Source: Gammaproteobacteria bacterium | GTDB taxonomy: Bacteria; Pseudomonadota; Gammaproteobacteria; Steroidobacterales; Rariloculaceae | Reading direction: 5' to 3' | DNA length: 42,742 bases | Assembly: GCA_029243585.1 (NCBI GenBank) | Contig: JAQWRR010000035.1 | Location: forward strand, 1-42,742 | Shown: in pieces, positions 9,670 to 19,834 of the stretch | Position numbering within the stretch: position 1 is the first letter of the stretch | Layout of the letters: every line of letters starts with the position of its first letter | Notes under the pieces: generated by a model | The model's database searches: none | What the model was told of the DNA's origin: nothing | The model's input: the letters and a program-made list of their open reading frames with translations, nothing else | Translations under genes and position numbers: made by a program

Positions 9670-11367
9670 TCACATAGAGCTCTGTTTTAGCTGCCCAGCT
9701 TTTAGTCGGTGAATATAATCGTGATAAGAACGCATGGCCTGGTTAACGAATAGCCACATAATGGGTACATTAGCCCATAACATTACGCCGGTGCCCACCC
9801 CAGTAAGATTATCAAGATCAGCGTCAGATTCTATGAACCCCCAGGTCGCAATAATTATGAGTGCACAATAGACAAATTTATACGTTAGGACCATACGATC
9901 TCCAAACAAGAAAACCACGCCCTGTTCGCCATAGTAACTCCAGGAAATCATCGTTGAGATTGCAAACAACCATACGGCGAGTGTTATTAGCCATTTACCG
10001 AGGCCTGGAATTACAGAATCAAATGCTTTAGCAGTTAGTGTCGCACCTATATAGGTTGCATAGATGCCAGTTTCATTAATGGTGGGGCGTGATTCGCTAC
10101 TTAGTTGATCCCATAAAATGAACAGCCCACTACTAAGGCTATCTTCATCTATCATTTCTACCACACGTCCCTCAAGGCGATGTGAATTATTGCCAGATTG
10201 CGGATTAGCATCTGCATTAACGATGATAAAAACTATATCGCCTTCGCTCCAATCATCGTTAATACGCTGTGGCGCAGTGACTGTTTCTAGAACCCAACTG
10301 TCTGAATCTATTAATGAGAAGGTAGGCAGCGTGTCGAGTTGTGCTTCAGGAGCTCGGTTCCATACACCTGTTGAGAGAATAACTAAAGCGGTGAATGTAC
10401 AAACGACAATTGTGTCAATAAATGGTTCCAGTCCTGCAACCATTGCCTCTCTAATAGGTTCATCTGTTTTTGCAGCAGAGTGTGCTATTGGGGATGTTCC
10501 TTGCCCCGCTTCATTTGAAAAAAGTGCTCGCTTCATTCCAAAAAGAAATGCATAGCCTGCTGTACCCCCTATGAAAGCACCAGTCATTTCCTGTGGTATA
10601 AATGCTGACCGTACAATTAAGGCCAGCATGGAAGGGATTTCCCCGGCATTGGAGATGAGAACAAATAACCCTGCAATTAAATAAAGCGATACCATAAATG
10701 GTACAAGGCGTCCTGCAACAGCGCCTATGCGTTTAATGCCCCCAATAATCACCATTCCAACGAGTATTGCCAGGGTAATTCCAGTCAAAATACTGGGAAT
10801 ACCAAAATATTCTTCCGTAATTTCTCCGACGTTCCAGGCTTGAAACATGTTCCCGCCAGTTGCAGTTGAAATTAGCAATGTGAAACAAAAAAAACCACCT
10901 ATAAGTTTTCCTAAAGGAGCGAGTTTAGGGTTTAGTTTGCTTAACCCTTTGCTGACTACCCACATGGGACCACCATGTGGATTATCTGGATCTTCTGTAT
11001 TTCGATAGAGCATAGATAAGCTTACTTCCGTTAGCTTTATAGCCATTCCAAATAATCCAACTATCCACATCCAGAAAATTGCTCCTGGCCCGCCCAGTGC
11101 AATAGCCAAAGCGACGCCGCCAATATTGCCAAGACCAACGGTAGCTGATAACGCAGCAGATAATGCCTGGAAATGATTTATTGCTCCTGGGTGATTCGGA
11201 TCATCGTAGGTGCCACGGAGCACTAGAACTCCATGCGTCAGAGCCCGATACTGACAAAATCCACTCCATATAGTGAAAATGACCCCGGTACCGAGGAGTA
11301 TTATTAAAACACTGTCATGCCAGATGATTCTGTTAAGAGCAATCAGTATTCCAAGTATGCTATCCAT
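9670..11367 (-). CDS. Alanine/glycine:cation symporter family (AGCS) protein
   Basis: 565 aa; LSATVGLGNIGGVALAIALGGPGAIFWMW, GMKRALFSNEAGQGTSPIAHSAAKT. Confidence 0.93.
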   Translation of the reverse strand: MDSILGILIALNRIIWHDSVLIILLGTGVIFTIWSGFCQYRALTHGVLVLRGTYDDPNHPGAINHFQALSAALSATVGLGNIGGVALAIALGGPGAIFWMWIVGLFGMAIKLTEVSLSMLYRNTEDPDNPHGGPMWVVSKGLSKLNPKLAPLGKLIGGFFCFTLLISTATGGNMFQAWNVGEITEEYFGIPSILTGITLAILVGMVIIGGIKRIGAVAGRLVPFMVSLYLIAGLFVLISNAGEIPSMLALIVRSAFIPQEMTGAFIGGTAGYAFLFGMKRALFSNEAGQGTSPIAHSAAKTDEPIREAMVAGLEPFIDTIVVCTFTALVILSTGVWNRAPEAQLDTLPTFSLIDSDSWVLETVTAPQRINDDWSEGDIVFIIVNADANPQSGNNSHRLEGRVVEMIDEDSLSSGLFILWDQLSSESRPTINETGIYATYIGATLTAKAFDSVIPGLGKWLITLAVWLFAISTMISWSYYGEQGVVFLFGDRMVLTYKFVYCALIIIATWGFIESDADLDNLTGVGTGVMLWANVPIMWLFVNQAMRSYHDYIHRLKAGQLKQSSM

Positions 11368-11387
11368 TTATTGCCTTTCTATAAGAA

Positions 11388-12671
11388 TTAACTTGCTTCT
11401 AGGATGGCAGTAACGCCCATTCCGCCAGCAGTGCATACGGATGCTAAGCCCCGCCCTGAGCCTTTTTGATTTAGTAATTTAGCTAGTGTTCCTAAGATAC
11501 GTGTACCAGTGGCTGCAAAAGGGTGGCCTATCGCCACGCTTCCACCTTTTACATTCAGCTTTTTATCATCAATCGTACCAAGGGGGGCATCTCTTCCTAA
11601 TCGCTCTGAGCAAAAATTTTCACATTTCCATGCTTTTAAAGTAGCTAAAACCTGAGCTGCGAATGCCTCATGGATTTCATAATAGTCAAAATCTTGTAGC
11701 GAGAGATCTGCTTCTTTAAGCATATCTGATACAGCGTAGGCAGGGGCCATTAAAAGCCCCTCTTGGCTGATAAAATCTACGGCTGTAGTTCGTGAGTGCG
11801 TTATATAGGCTAGTATTGGAAGACCTCTTTCTCTGGCCCATTCCTCTGTAGCTAAGAGAACAGCCGAAGCTCCGTCGGTCAATGGCGTACTATTTCCGGC
11901 GGTCATAATTCCATGTTTGCTCAAATCGAATACAGGATTAAGCATTGCAAGTTGCTCCAAGCTCGTATCTGCCCGGACATTATTGTCTTTAAGTAGGCCT
12001 TTATATCCAACAATGAGATCATCATAAAAGCCCTCTTCTTGGGCGGACGCAGCTTTTCTATGACTTTGATATGCAAAGGCATCTAGGTCTTTTCTGGATA
12101 GTTGCCACTGTTTAGCCGTTTGTTCCATGCTTTCACCCATAGATAGATTGGTCCGTGGTTCTATAACGCTGGGGTAAGTTGGTTTGAAATGGCGTGGACG
12201 CAAATTTAGCCAAGGTTTGATTTTTTGTGTAAGTGTTTTGCCACGAGCGCTTTCAATCAATATTGATCTGTATGCTTCTGGGTAAACAATTGGTAGATCG
12301 CTAATTGTGTCTGTACCGCCTGCTATTCCTGCATCTATTAAGCCGGTAGAAATTTTAGCGCTAATAATGATTGCAGCTGAGAGGCTAGTTCCGCATGCCC
12401 TCTGTATGCTAAAGGCTGGTGTTTCGGGGGATAATCCTGATGATAATGTTGATTCCCGGGCGAGATTCCAGTCTTTAGAATGGTTTATAACTGCACCAAG
12501 CGAGACTTCACCAATGCGTTGTCCTTTGAGATCAAACTGATCAACTATTGATGACAGCACTTTGCTCATCATGTCTTGGTTAGAGCATTGACGATAGGCT
12601 GTATGTGAGCGTGCAAAAGGTATTCTTCCACTTCCCACAATGGCAACGGGTCGCATAGATTGATTATGCAA
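11388..12671 (-). CDS. Thiolase family acetyl-CoA acyltransferase (FadI/FadA-like)
   Basis: 427 aa; IQRACGTSLSAAI, GIMTAGNSTPLTDGASAVLLA, YEIHEAFAAQVLA, NVKGGSVAIGHPFAATGTR, SVCTAGGMGVTAI. Confidence 0.92.
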   Translation of the reverse strand: MHNQSMRPVAIVGSGRIPFARSHTAYRQCSNQDMMSKVLSSIVDQFDLKGQRIGEVSLGAVINHSKDWNLARESTLSSGLSPETPAFSIQRACGTSLSAAIIISAKISTGLIDAGIAGGTDTISDLPIVYPEAYRSILIESARGKTLTQKIKPWLNLRPRHFKPTYPSVIEPRTNLSMGESMEQTAKQWQLSRKDLDAFAYQSHRKAASAQEEGFYDDLIVGYKGLLKDNNVRADTSLEQLAMLNPVFDLSKHGIMTAGNSTPLTDGASAVLLATEEWARERGLPILAYITHSRTTAVDFISQEGLLMAPAYAVSDMLKEADLSLQDFDYYEIHEAFAAQVLATLKAWKCENFCSERLGRDAPLGTIDDKKLNVKGGSVAIGHPFAATGTRILGTLAKLLNQKGSGRGLASVCTAGGMGVTAILEAS

Positions 12672-12930
12672 AGTCTGGCACCTTTTTTGGCATATTAGTC
12701 ATATATTCTTATTACATAGACTAGATTGCTCTACTAAATAAGCTTAAAGCACCATTGTACAGGCGGATTCCAGCGCGCTGCATTTCTCTTTATGGATTAC
12801 TTATAACTAGTCTGTATTTTAAATGGTGATAGCTCTAATAGCGTGGCAACTTCATGAAAAACATAATAAAAAACTTTTTCTCTAGACTCTTTTTTAATGA
12901 TTTGTTCATGGTACAGTTTTAAGGCGGTGC

Positions 12931-12936
12931 TATAAT
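12931..12936 (+). promoter_or_regulatory. Candidate extended -10 promoter element for gltBD
   Basis: TGC-TATAAT (TGnTATAAT) about 155 bp upstream of the probable gltB ATG; -35 weak. Confidence 0.55.
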
Positions 12937-12942
12937 CCGTTT

Positions 12943-13090
12943 AGTTATAGGCCCATAAGAGCCACCAAAGACGGCAAACTCAGGAATAACGGGGCCGTAT
13001 CGGGAACTTCGCGGCCAGCCATAATCAACGGCATTGGGCAGCCGATAAGCCCTGTAAACGAGGTGAGCATTGGCTTCGCCAAGGGATAGC
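12943..13090 (+). ncRNA. Candidate structured 5' leader RNA of gltB (unknown class)
   Basis: GC-rich stretch in an AT-rich intergenic region; inverted repeats GGCCG(12993-12997)/CGGCC(13012-13016), CGGC(13029-13032)/GCCG(13041-13044), GGGC(13036-13039)/GCCC(13049-13052), TTGGC(13070-13074)/GCCAA(13078-13082) abutting the RBS. Confidence 0.4.
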
Positions 13091-16000
13091 ATGACTCTAA
13101 GTCACAACATTAAGCCGGGGGATACGTTTCCGGCGGCGCGTGGTTTGTACTCCCCCGATCAGGAGAGGGACAGTTGTGGGGTTGGGTTTATTGCTCATGT
13201 GAAGGGACAACCCAGCCACCAGATTATTCGTGATGCTGAGCATCTTCTTTGCCGTATGGATCATCGTGGTGCCCGAGGCGCTGAGGAAAACTCTGGTGAT
13301 GGTGCTGGAATTTTAACAGCACTGCCTCATGCATTTTTAATTAGGGTGGCGCGAGATGAGTTAGGCATTGAACTTCCAGAAGCTGGAAGGTTTTCTGCAG
13401 GGGTCGTATTTTTGCCAACCATTGAGGCTGAAAGGGAGTGGTGTAAAAAAGAGTTTGCAAGGATCTGTGATGAAGAGGGCCAATCTTTAGTTGGTTGGCG
13501 CATGGTGCCTACTAATGCTAAGGATGCTGACCTAGGGCCAACAGCATTAGCCGCAGCGCCGCAAATAGAGCAGGTACTAATAGCGGCAGAAGATGGTCTA
13601 GGGGGTGATGCTTTTGAACGCAAACTTTATTTGATACGAAAGCGAGCTAGCCATCTCTTCCGTTCTAATCCAGACCTAGAACAAGCAAAAGCCTTCTATG
13701 TATGCAGTTTGTCAACAAAGGTCCTTATTTACAAAGGCATGTTGACGCCAAGTCAGCTGATAACATTCTTTTCTGACCTTCAAGAGGAAGATTATGAGAC
13801 CCATTTGGCCATGGTCCACTCGCGCTTTTCGACCAACACTTTTCCAAGTTGGGATCGCGCACAACCGAATCGCTTTATGTCTCACAATGGAGAAATCAAT
13901 ACTTTACGTGGCAATGTTAACTGGATGACAGCAAGAGAGGGTGTAGCTCAGAGCGATTTATTTGGTGAATCAATTGAAGGGTTATTTCCTGTAGTTGAAC
14001 CAGATTGCTCGGATTCTGGTGTTTTTGATAATGCACTTGAGTTTCTACTCATGACTGGTCGTACTCTTCAAGAGTCGGTCATGATGATGGTTCCCGAGGC
14101 GTGGCAAAAAAATGAGCTTATGCCTAAAGAGAAGAGGGATTTCTATGAATTTCACTCCTGTGCAATGGAGCCATGGGATGGTCCAGCGTCGATAGCCTTT
14201 ACTGATGGAAATTATATTGGGGCTGTTTTAGACCGTAATGGATTGCGACCTAGTCGCTATTATCTAACACATGATGATCGGGTCATCATGGCAAGCGAAG
14301 TTGGTGTCTTGCCGCTTGATAACGACATGGTGAAGTTCAAGGGACGATTAGAACCAGGAAGAATGTTTCTCATTGATTTTGTTGCTGGCAGGCTGGTGCC
14401 TGATGAGGAACTTAAACAAGAGTTTGCAAATCGAGAACCTTATGGTGAATGGCTAAATGATGAGCGACTATCCCTGCGTTCTCTTTTGCCAGAACCTAGG
14501 GCCCTAGGACTTGATCAAGAAAACCTTATGCATCGAATGCAAGCATTTGGTTACACAGCGGAAACTATGCAATTCATGCTAAAACCACTGGTTGAGCAGC
14601 TTCGCGATCCAGTTGGTTCTATGGGGAATGATTCCACACTTGCTTGCCTAAGCGATAAGCCGCGAATGCTATACGATTATTTCAAACAGTTGTTTGCACA
14701 AGTTACAAATCCCCCAATAGATTCGATCCGTGAAGAAATTATCATGTCCCTGGAGTGTTACATAGGGCCAGAACCTAATCTTTTAGAAATTACGAGAAAA
14801 CATGCTCACAGGCTACGTTTAAGACATCCAATACTTACAAATGAAGAGCTTGCAGCGATTAAATACATGGATCATCGTGGCTGGAGATCGAAAACCATTG
14901 ATATAACCTTTGATCGTTATGAGGGTGTAGGAGAAATGTCACGCGCGATCAACAGGGTATGTCTCGAGGCTGAAAAGGCTATTGATGAAGGTTATAGCTT
15001 AGTTGTCTTGTCAGACCGCATGATTGATAAAAACCATGTATCTATTAGTGCGCTTGCTGCATGTGGTGCTGTTCATCACCATCTTGTTAAGCGTGCTAAA
15101 AGAACACGTATCGGATTGGTTGTTGAGACTGGCGAAGCGCGAGAGGTTCATCATCACTGTCTGCTAATCGGTTATGGTGCAGATGCTATTAACCCCTATC
15201 TAGCCTTTGAGTCACTTTGGCAGGCAAGGCAAGATGGTCTCCTGGATGAGGACGCACATAAAAACGATAGTTTAGTTGTTTCTGCGTACCGTAAGGGTGT
15301 TGGCAAGGGAATGTTGAAAGTAATGGCAAAGATGGGGATTTCTACACTTCAATCTTACAAAGGCGCCCAGATTTTTGAGGCGGTCGGGCTTGCCGATGAA
15401 GTAATTGACCTCTGTTTCGTAGGGACGGCAAGCAGGTTGCAAGGTGTGGGTCTTAACGTGTTGGAACAGGAAGCGCTGAGAAGGCATGCGCTTGGATATC
15501 CTCATAAAAACCAAGATCAAATTAATGCTTTACCAAACCCAGGAGAGTTTCACTGGCGTAGTGCTGGTGAGCGTCATGGATGGGACCCGATCGTTATTTC
15601 TACACTTCAATCCGCAGCTCGTTCTGGCGATCAGGGTGTCTATGAAAAATTTGCGGAACAGGCTAATGATGAGGCACGGGCAAATTGCACGCTAAGGGGA
15701 TTGTTAAGGTTTAAGGTTGGAATTAACCCGGTTGTTCGTTTAGAGGATGTAGAGCCAGCAAAAGATATAGTGAAGCGGTTTTGTACTGGTGCAATGAGCT
15801 TTGGCTCTATTTCTGCTGAAGCGCATGAGTCTCTTGCTGTAGCCCTTAACCGTGTGGGCGGTAAAAGCAATACTGGTGAAGGGGGTGAGGACCCAGAGCG
15901 CTATAAGCAAATGCCCTCTGGTGATTCAAGACGTTCAGCCATAAAGCAAATCGCTTCTGGTCGTTTCGGTGTCACAATTTGGTACCTTGCAAATGCAGAT

Positions 16001-17716
16001 GAATTGCAGATAAAAATGGCTCAGGGTGCTAAACCCGGTGAAGGAGGGGAACTTCCAGGGCGTAAGGTAGATGAAGTTATTGCACGAATCAGATATTCAA
16101 CGCCAGGCGTGGGTTTAATTAGTCCGCCACCACACCATGATATCTATTCAATTGAGGATCTTGCTCAACTGATTCATGATCTAAAAAATGCTAATCCTTC
16201 AGCAAGAATAAGTGTAAAGCTGGTTTCTGAAGTTGGTGTTGGCACGATTGCTGCTGGTGTTGCTAAGGCCCATGCAGATCATATATTGATATCAGGCGAT
16301 TCTGGGGGAACTGGTGCATCTCCTCTAACAAGCATCAAACATGCCGGGCTACCTTGGGAGCTAGGTATTGCTGAAACTCATCAAACACTAGTTTTAAATG
16401 ATCTTAGAAGTCGGGTAGTTTTGCAGACTGATGGTGGTTTGAAAACTGGGCGTGACGTTGTTATTGCGGCCCTTCTTGGAGCCGAAGAGATGGGCTTTTC
16501 AACCGGACCACTCATTGCGCTTGGTTGTATCATGATGCGTAAATGCCATTTGAATACCTGTCCAGTTGGCATTGCCACCCAGGATCCAGTGCTAAGAAAA
16601 AAATTTGCTGGTACAGCTGAACATGTAGTCAATTATCTTTTCATGGTTGCCGAGGAAGCGCGCCAGCATATGGCAAGTCTTGGGTTTCGCCGTATGGACG
16701 ATATGATCGGGCGTGTGGATTTCCTTGAAAAAAGAGATGCTATAAATCACTGGAAATCAGATGGCATTGATTTAACGCCTGTTCTTACGGCAGCGGTTAA
16801 GCCTCATCAGAAAGTTGAAGTTCGTTGTACTCAGAAGCAAGACCATGGTCTTGAAAATGCTCTTGATAACAGATTAATCGAACTAGCCGCTGATGCGATA
16901 CATCACGGCAAAAAAATTAATCAAGAACTCCCAATTCTAAATATCAATCGCACAGTTGGCACAATGCTCAGTCATGAGGTTGTGAAAACCTGGGGTGAGC
17001 GGGCGCTTCCAATCGACACCATTCATTTTAAATTTAATGGTTCTGCAGGACAGAGTTTTGGAGCTTTTTTGGCTAGAGGGATTACTTTGGAGCTTGAGGG
17101 TGACAGTAATGATTATGTGGGTAAGGGCTTGTCGGGAGGCCGTTTAATTATTTACCCGCCTAAAGAAAGTTCCTTTGCTCCAGAAGAGAATGTAATTATT
17201 GGTAATGTTGCACTCTATGGCGCAACTGGTGGACGCGCATTTTTCCGTGGTCTTGCAGCTGAACGATTTTGTGTTCGTAATAGTGGAGCTAGGGCGGTTG
17301 TAGAAGGTGTTGGGGATCATGCATGTGAATATATGACGGGTGGCCGAGCAGTAATTTTAGGGCCGACTGGTTTAAATTTTGCCGCTGGCATGTCTGGAGG
17401 AATCGCTTATGTTTGGGATCCGAATAAGTCTTTTGAGGAGCGGTGCAATAAGGGTACGGTTGATCTAGAAGCAATAGATGCCGATGAGGACATAGTAGAA
17501 CTAAGGGAACTTATTGAGCTACATAAGCAGTACACTGATTCGACTGTTGCAGCTGAAATACTTGATGCCTGGCCTGATGTTTTAAGTGAATTTATAAAGG
17601 TTATGCCAACTGACTATAAGCGTGTTCTCGTGGAACGAAAAAAACATGATGAAGAAATGGAGCTAGCAATAATTGACGATGATGATGCTTCGCAGCACAT
17701 ACTGGAGAAGGAATAG
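13091..17716 (+). CDS. gltB: Glutamate synthase (NADPH) large subunit
   Basis: [14 protein letters not shown]-terminal glutaminase, FMN/3Fe-4S region [16 protein letters not shown]-terminal GXGXG repeats; ORF track starts at TTG 13070, but ATG 13091 has an AAGGGA RBS and is more likely. Confidence 0.95.
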   Translation: MTLSHNIKPGDTFPAARGLYSPDQERDSCGVGFIAHVKGQPSHQIIRDAEHLLCRMDHRGARGAEENSGDGAGILTALPHAFLIRVARDELGIELPEAGRFSAGVVFLPTIEAEREWCKKEFARICDEEGQSLVGWRMVPTNAKDADLGPTALAAAPQIEQVLIAAEDGLGGDAFERKLYLIRKRASHLFRSNPDLEQAKAFYVCSLSTKVLIYKGMLTPSQLITFFSDLQEEDYETHLAMVHSRFSTNTFPSWDRAQPNRFMSHNGEINTLRGNVNWMTAREGVAQSDLFGESIEGLFPVVEPDCSDSGVFDNALEFLLMTGRTLQESVMMMVPEAWQKNELMPKEKRDFYEFHSCAMEPWDGPASIAFTDGNYIGAVLDRNGLRPSRYYLTHDDRVIMASEVGVLPLDNDMVKFKGRLEPGRMFLIDFVAGRLVPDEELKQEFANREPYGEWLNDERLSLRSLLPEPRALGLDQENLMHRMQAFGYTAETMQFMLKPLVEQLRDPVGSMGNDSTLACLSDKPRMLYDYFKQLFAQVTNPPIDSIREEIIMSLECYIGPEPNLLEITRKHAHRLRLRHPILTNEELAAIKYMDHRGWRSKTIDITFDRYEGVGEMSRAINRVCLEAEKAIDEGYSLVVLSDRMIDKNHVSISALAACGAVHHHLVKRAKRTRIGLVVETGEAREVHHHCLLIGYGADAINPYLAFESLWQARQDGLLDEDAHKNDSLVVSAYRKGVGKGMLKVMAKMGISTLQSYKGAQIFEAVGLADEVIDLCFVGTASRLQGVGLNVLEQEALRRHALGYPHKNQDQINALPNPGEFHWRSAGERHGWDPIVISTLQSAARSGDQGVYEKFAEQANDEARANCTLRGLLRFKVGINPVVRLEDVEPAKDIVKRFCTGAMSFGSISAEAHESLAVALNRVGGKSNTGEGGEDPERYKQMPSGDSRRSAIKQIASGRFGVTIWYLANADELQIKMAQGAKPGEGGELPGRKVDEVIARIRYSTPGVGLISPPPHHDIYSIEDLAQLIHDLKNANPSARISVKLVSEVGVGTIAAGVAKAHADHILISGDSGGTGASPLTSIKHAGLPWELGIAETHQTLVLNDLRSRVVLQTDGGLKTGRDVVIAALLGAEEMGFSTGPLIALGCIMMRKCHLNTCPVGIATQDPVLRKKFAGTAEHVVNYLFMVAEEARQHMASLGFRRMDDMIGRVDFLEKRDAINHWKSDGIDLTPVLTAAVKPHQKVEVRCTQKQDHGLENALDNRLIELAADAIHHGKKINQELPILNINRTVGTMLSHEVVKTWGERALPIDTIHFKFNGSAGQSFGAFLARGITLELEGDSNDYVGKGLSGGRLIIYPPKESSFAPEENVIIGNVALYGATGGRAFFRGLAAERFCVRNSGARAVVEGVGDHACEYMTGGRAVILGPTGLNFAAGMSGGIAYVWDPNKSFEERCNKGTVDLEAIDADEDIVELRELIELHKQYTDSTVAAEILDAWPDVLSEFIKVMPTDYKRVLVERKKHDEEMELAIIDDDDASQHILEKE

Positions 17717-17721
17717 TTGGT

Positions 17722-19215
17722 ATGGGTAAGCCTTCTGGTTTTTTAGAATATCCTAGAAAAGTTGTTCCCTATCGGGATGCAAATGCTCGTTTGGGTGATT
17801 TTAATGAAATTTACACTCAACCAATTGAAAAAAATCTTAAGAGGCAGGGTGCCCGTTGTATGGATTGTGGCGTCCCCTTTTGTCAGTCAGATAGTGGTTG
17901 TCCGATAGATAATCTGATTCCTGAATGGAATGACTTAGTTTATCAGGGGCGATGGCAGGAGGCTCTTGATAGCCTTCATAAGACAAATAATTTTCCAGAG
18001 TTTACGGGAAGAACCTGTCCGGCTCCATGTGAGGGCGCATGTGTGCTAGGCATCACTGACCCTGCTGTCACTATTAAGAATATAGAGAATGCGATTATTG
18101 ACCGAGGGTTTGAGGAAGGATGGGTAAATCATGAATCACCTCGAGAAAGGTCAGGCAAGAAAGTAGCAATTATTGGCTCTGGGCCTGCGGGTCTTGCTGC
18201 GGCAGATCAGCTAAACAAATCTGGGCATGAGGTAACAGTTTATGAGCGGGAGGATCGCATCGGGGGTTTGCTGATGTATGGCATTCCTAATATGAAGCTA
18301 GAAAAAAGCGTTGTAGACAGAAGAGTAGACTTGATGCGTTCATCAGGGATCAACTTCCATACTGGAATCGATGTAGGGAGGAATACGGATGCGGTTGAGC
18401 TAAAGACTGACCATGATGCACTTCTATTAGCAACCGGTGCTACTAATCCAAGGGATTTAGGCGTGCCTGGCAGAGACTTAACTGGTGTTTACTTCGCAAT
18501 GGAATTTCTTACTGCAAACACGCGCAGTCTATTAGAAAGTAATCTTGAGGATGGCCGTTTTATCAATGCTAAGGGCCTTGATGTGATAGTCATTGGCGGT
18601 GGAGATACTGGGGCAGACTGCATTGGTACGGCGCTCCGCCATGGATGTCGTAGTTTGGTAAATTTAGAGTTGTTAGATCAGCCTCCTCCGGAGCGCGCGG
18701 CAGATAATCCTTGGCCAGATTGGCCGCTCATTTTTCGTACTGATTACGCTCATGAAGAAACCATTGCACAGTTTGGCGATGATCCTAGAGCCTATAGCGT
18801 GCTATCCAAACGGCTGTCTGGTAACGATGGTGAAAGGGTTGATGCTCTTCATACCATAGGAATTGATTGGAGTAGAAAAAGCGGGGCTCCTGTTATGACG
18901 GAGATTGACGGCACGGACCAGATATTAAAAGCTGATTTAGTTTTGCTCGCGATGGGTTTTTTAGGTCCTGAGACTTATGTATCAGAGTCTTTGGGAGTCT
19001 CGTTAGACTCAAAATCTAATTATTTAGCTGAGCATGGAAAATTTGAGACCAGTGTGCCTGGTGTGTTTGCAGCTGGTGATTGTAGAAGAGGCCAATCATT
19101 GGTTGTCTGGGCAATTAATGAGGGACGTGGTGCGGCAAGATCAATTGACCAATACCTTATGGGAAGTAGCTCTCTTCCTGCGCCAGGGATGACCATGGGT
19201 TCAGCTGCAGGTTGA
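17722..19215 (+). CDS. gltD: Glutamate synthase small subunit
   Basis: 497 aa; [64 protein letters not shown]. Confidence 0.95.
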   Translation: MGKPSGFLEYPRKVVPYRDANARLGDFNEIYTQPIEKNLKRQGARCMDCGVPFCQSDSGCPIDNLIPEWNDLVYQGRWQEALDSLHKTNNFPEFTGRTCPAPCEGACVLGITDPAVTIKNIENAIIDRGFEEGWVNHESPRERSGKKVAIIGSGPAGLAAADQLNKSGHEVTVYEREDRIGGLLMYGIPNMKLEKSVVDRRVDLMRSSGINFHTGIDVGRNTDAVELKTDHDALLLATGATNPRDLGVPGRDLTGVYFAMEFLTANTRSLLESNLEDGRFINAKGLDVIVIGGGDTGADCIGTALRHGCRSLVNLELLDQPPPERAADNPWPDWPLIFRTDYAHEETIAQFGDDPRAYSVLSKRLSGNDGERVDALHTIGIDWSRKSGAPVMTEIDGTDQILKADLVLLAMGFLGPETYVSESLGVSLDSKSNYLAEHGKFETSVPGVFAAGDCRRGQSLVVWAINEGRGAARSIDQYLMGSSSLPAPGMTMGSAAG

Positions 19216-19216
19216 T

Positions 19217-19834
19217 ATGACTGGAAGTTTTCTAGCTGGACGTTCTCAACCTGTGGTCACCTCAGAACAGCACTTTGTACTTGGAAGTCGAATCAAAGCA
19301 CCTTTCCCAGAAAATACCGAGCAGGCTATATTAGCCATGGGCTGTTTCTGGGGCGCAGAGCGTTTATTTTGGGAATTAGATGGTGTTTATTCTACGGCGG
19401 TTGGTTATTCAGGGGGTGTTTCTGTAAACCCAACATATGAAGAGGTCTGTAGTGGTTTGACCGGACATGCGGAAGTTGTTTTGGTTGTCTACCAGCCCGA
19501 ACAAATTAGCTATAAAAAATTATTAAAGCTATTTTGGGAATCACATAATCCAACCCAAGGCCTGCGTCAGGGTGGAGATGTAGGAACTCAATACAGGTCT
19601 GCTATTTATGCGTTCACTGACTCGCAGTTAGGAATAGCCAACTCTAGCCAGCAAGAATATCAAACCTTACTGAATACTGCTGGTTATGGCGATATTACAA
19701 CAGAGATAGTTCCTGCAGCAGAGCTATATTATGCCGAGGAGTATCACCAACAGTATTTGGCTAAAAACCCTAATGGCTACTGTGGTATTGGTGGTACAGG
19801 AGTAGCCTGCAGTCTAGAAGCGTTATCAGGCTAG
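19217..19834 (+). CDS. msrA: Peptide-methionine (S)-S-oxide reductase
   Basis: [31 protein letters not shown]...[16 protein letters not shown]. Confidence 0.94.
   Translation: MTGSFLAGRSQPVVTSEQHFVLGSRIKAPFPENTEQAILAMGCFWGAERLFWELDGVYSTAVGYSGGVSVNPTYEEVCSGLTGHAEVVLVVYQPEQISYKKLLKLFWESHNPTQGLRQGGDVGTQYRSAIYAFTDSQLGIANSSQQEYQTLLNTAGYGDITTEIVPAAELYYAEEYHQQYLAKNPNGYCGIGGTGVACSLEALSG

Noticed and set aside
12960-12990. Resemblance of GGCAAACTCAGGAATAACGGGG to pieces of glycine or c-di-GMP-I riboswitches
   Set aside because: Only short fragments match; the full conserved core and helix order are not present, so I do not assign a known riboswitch class.
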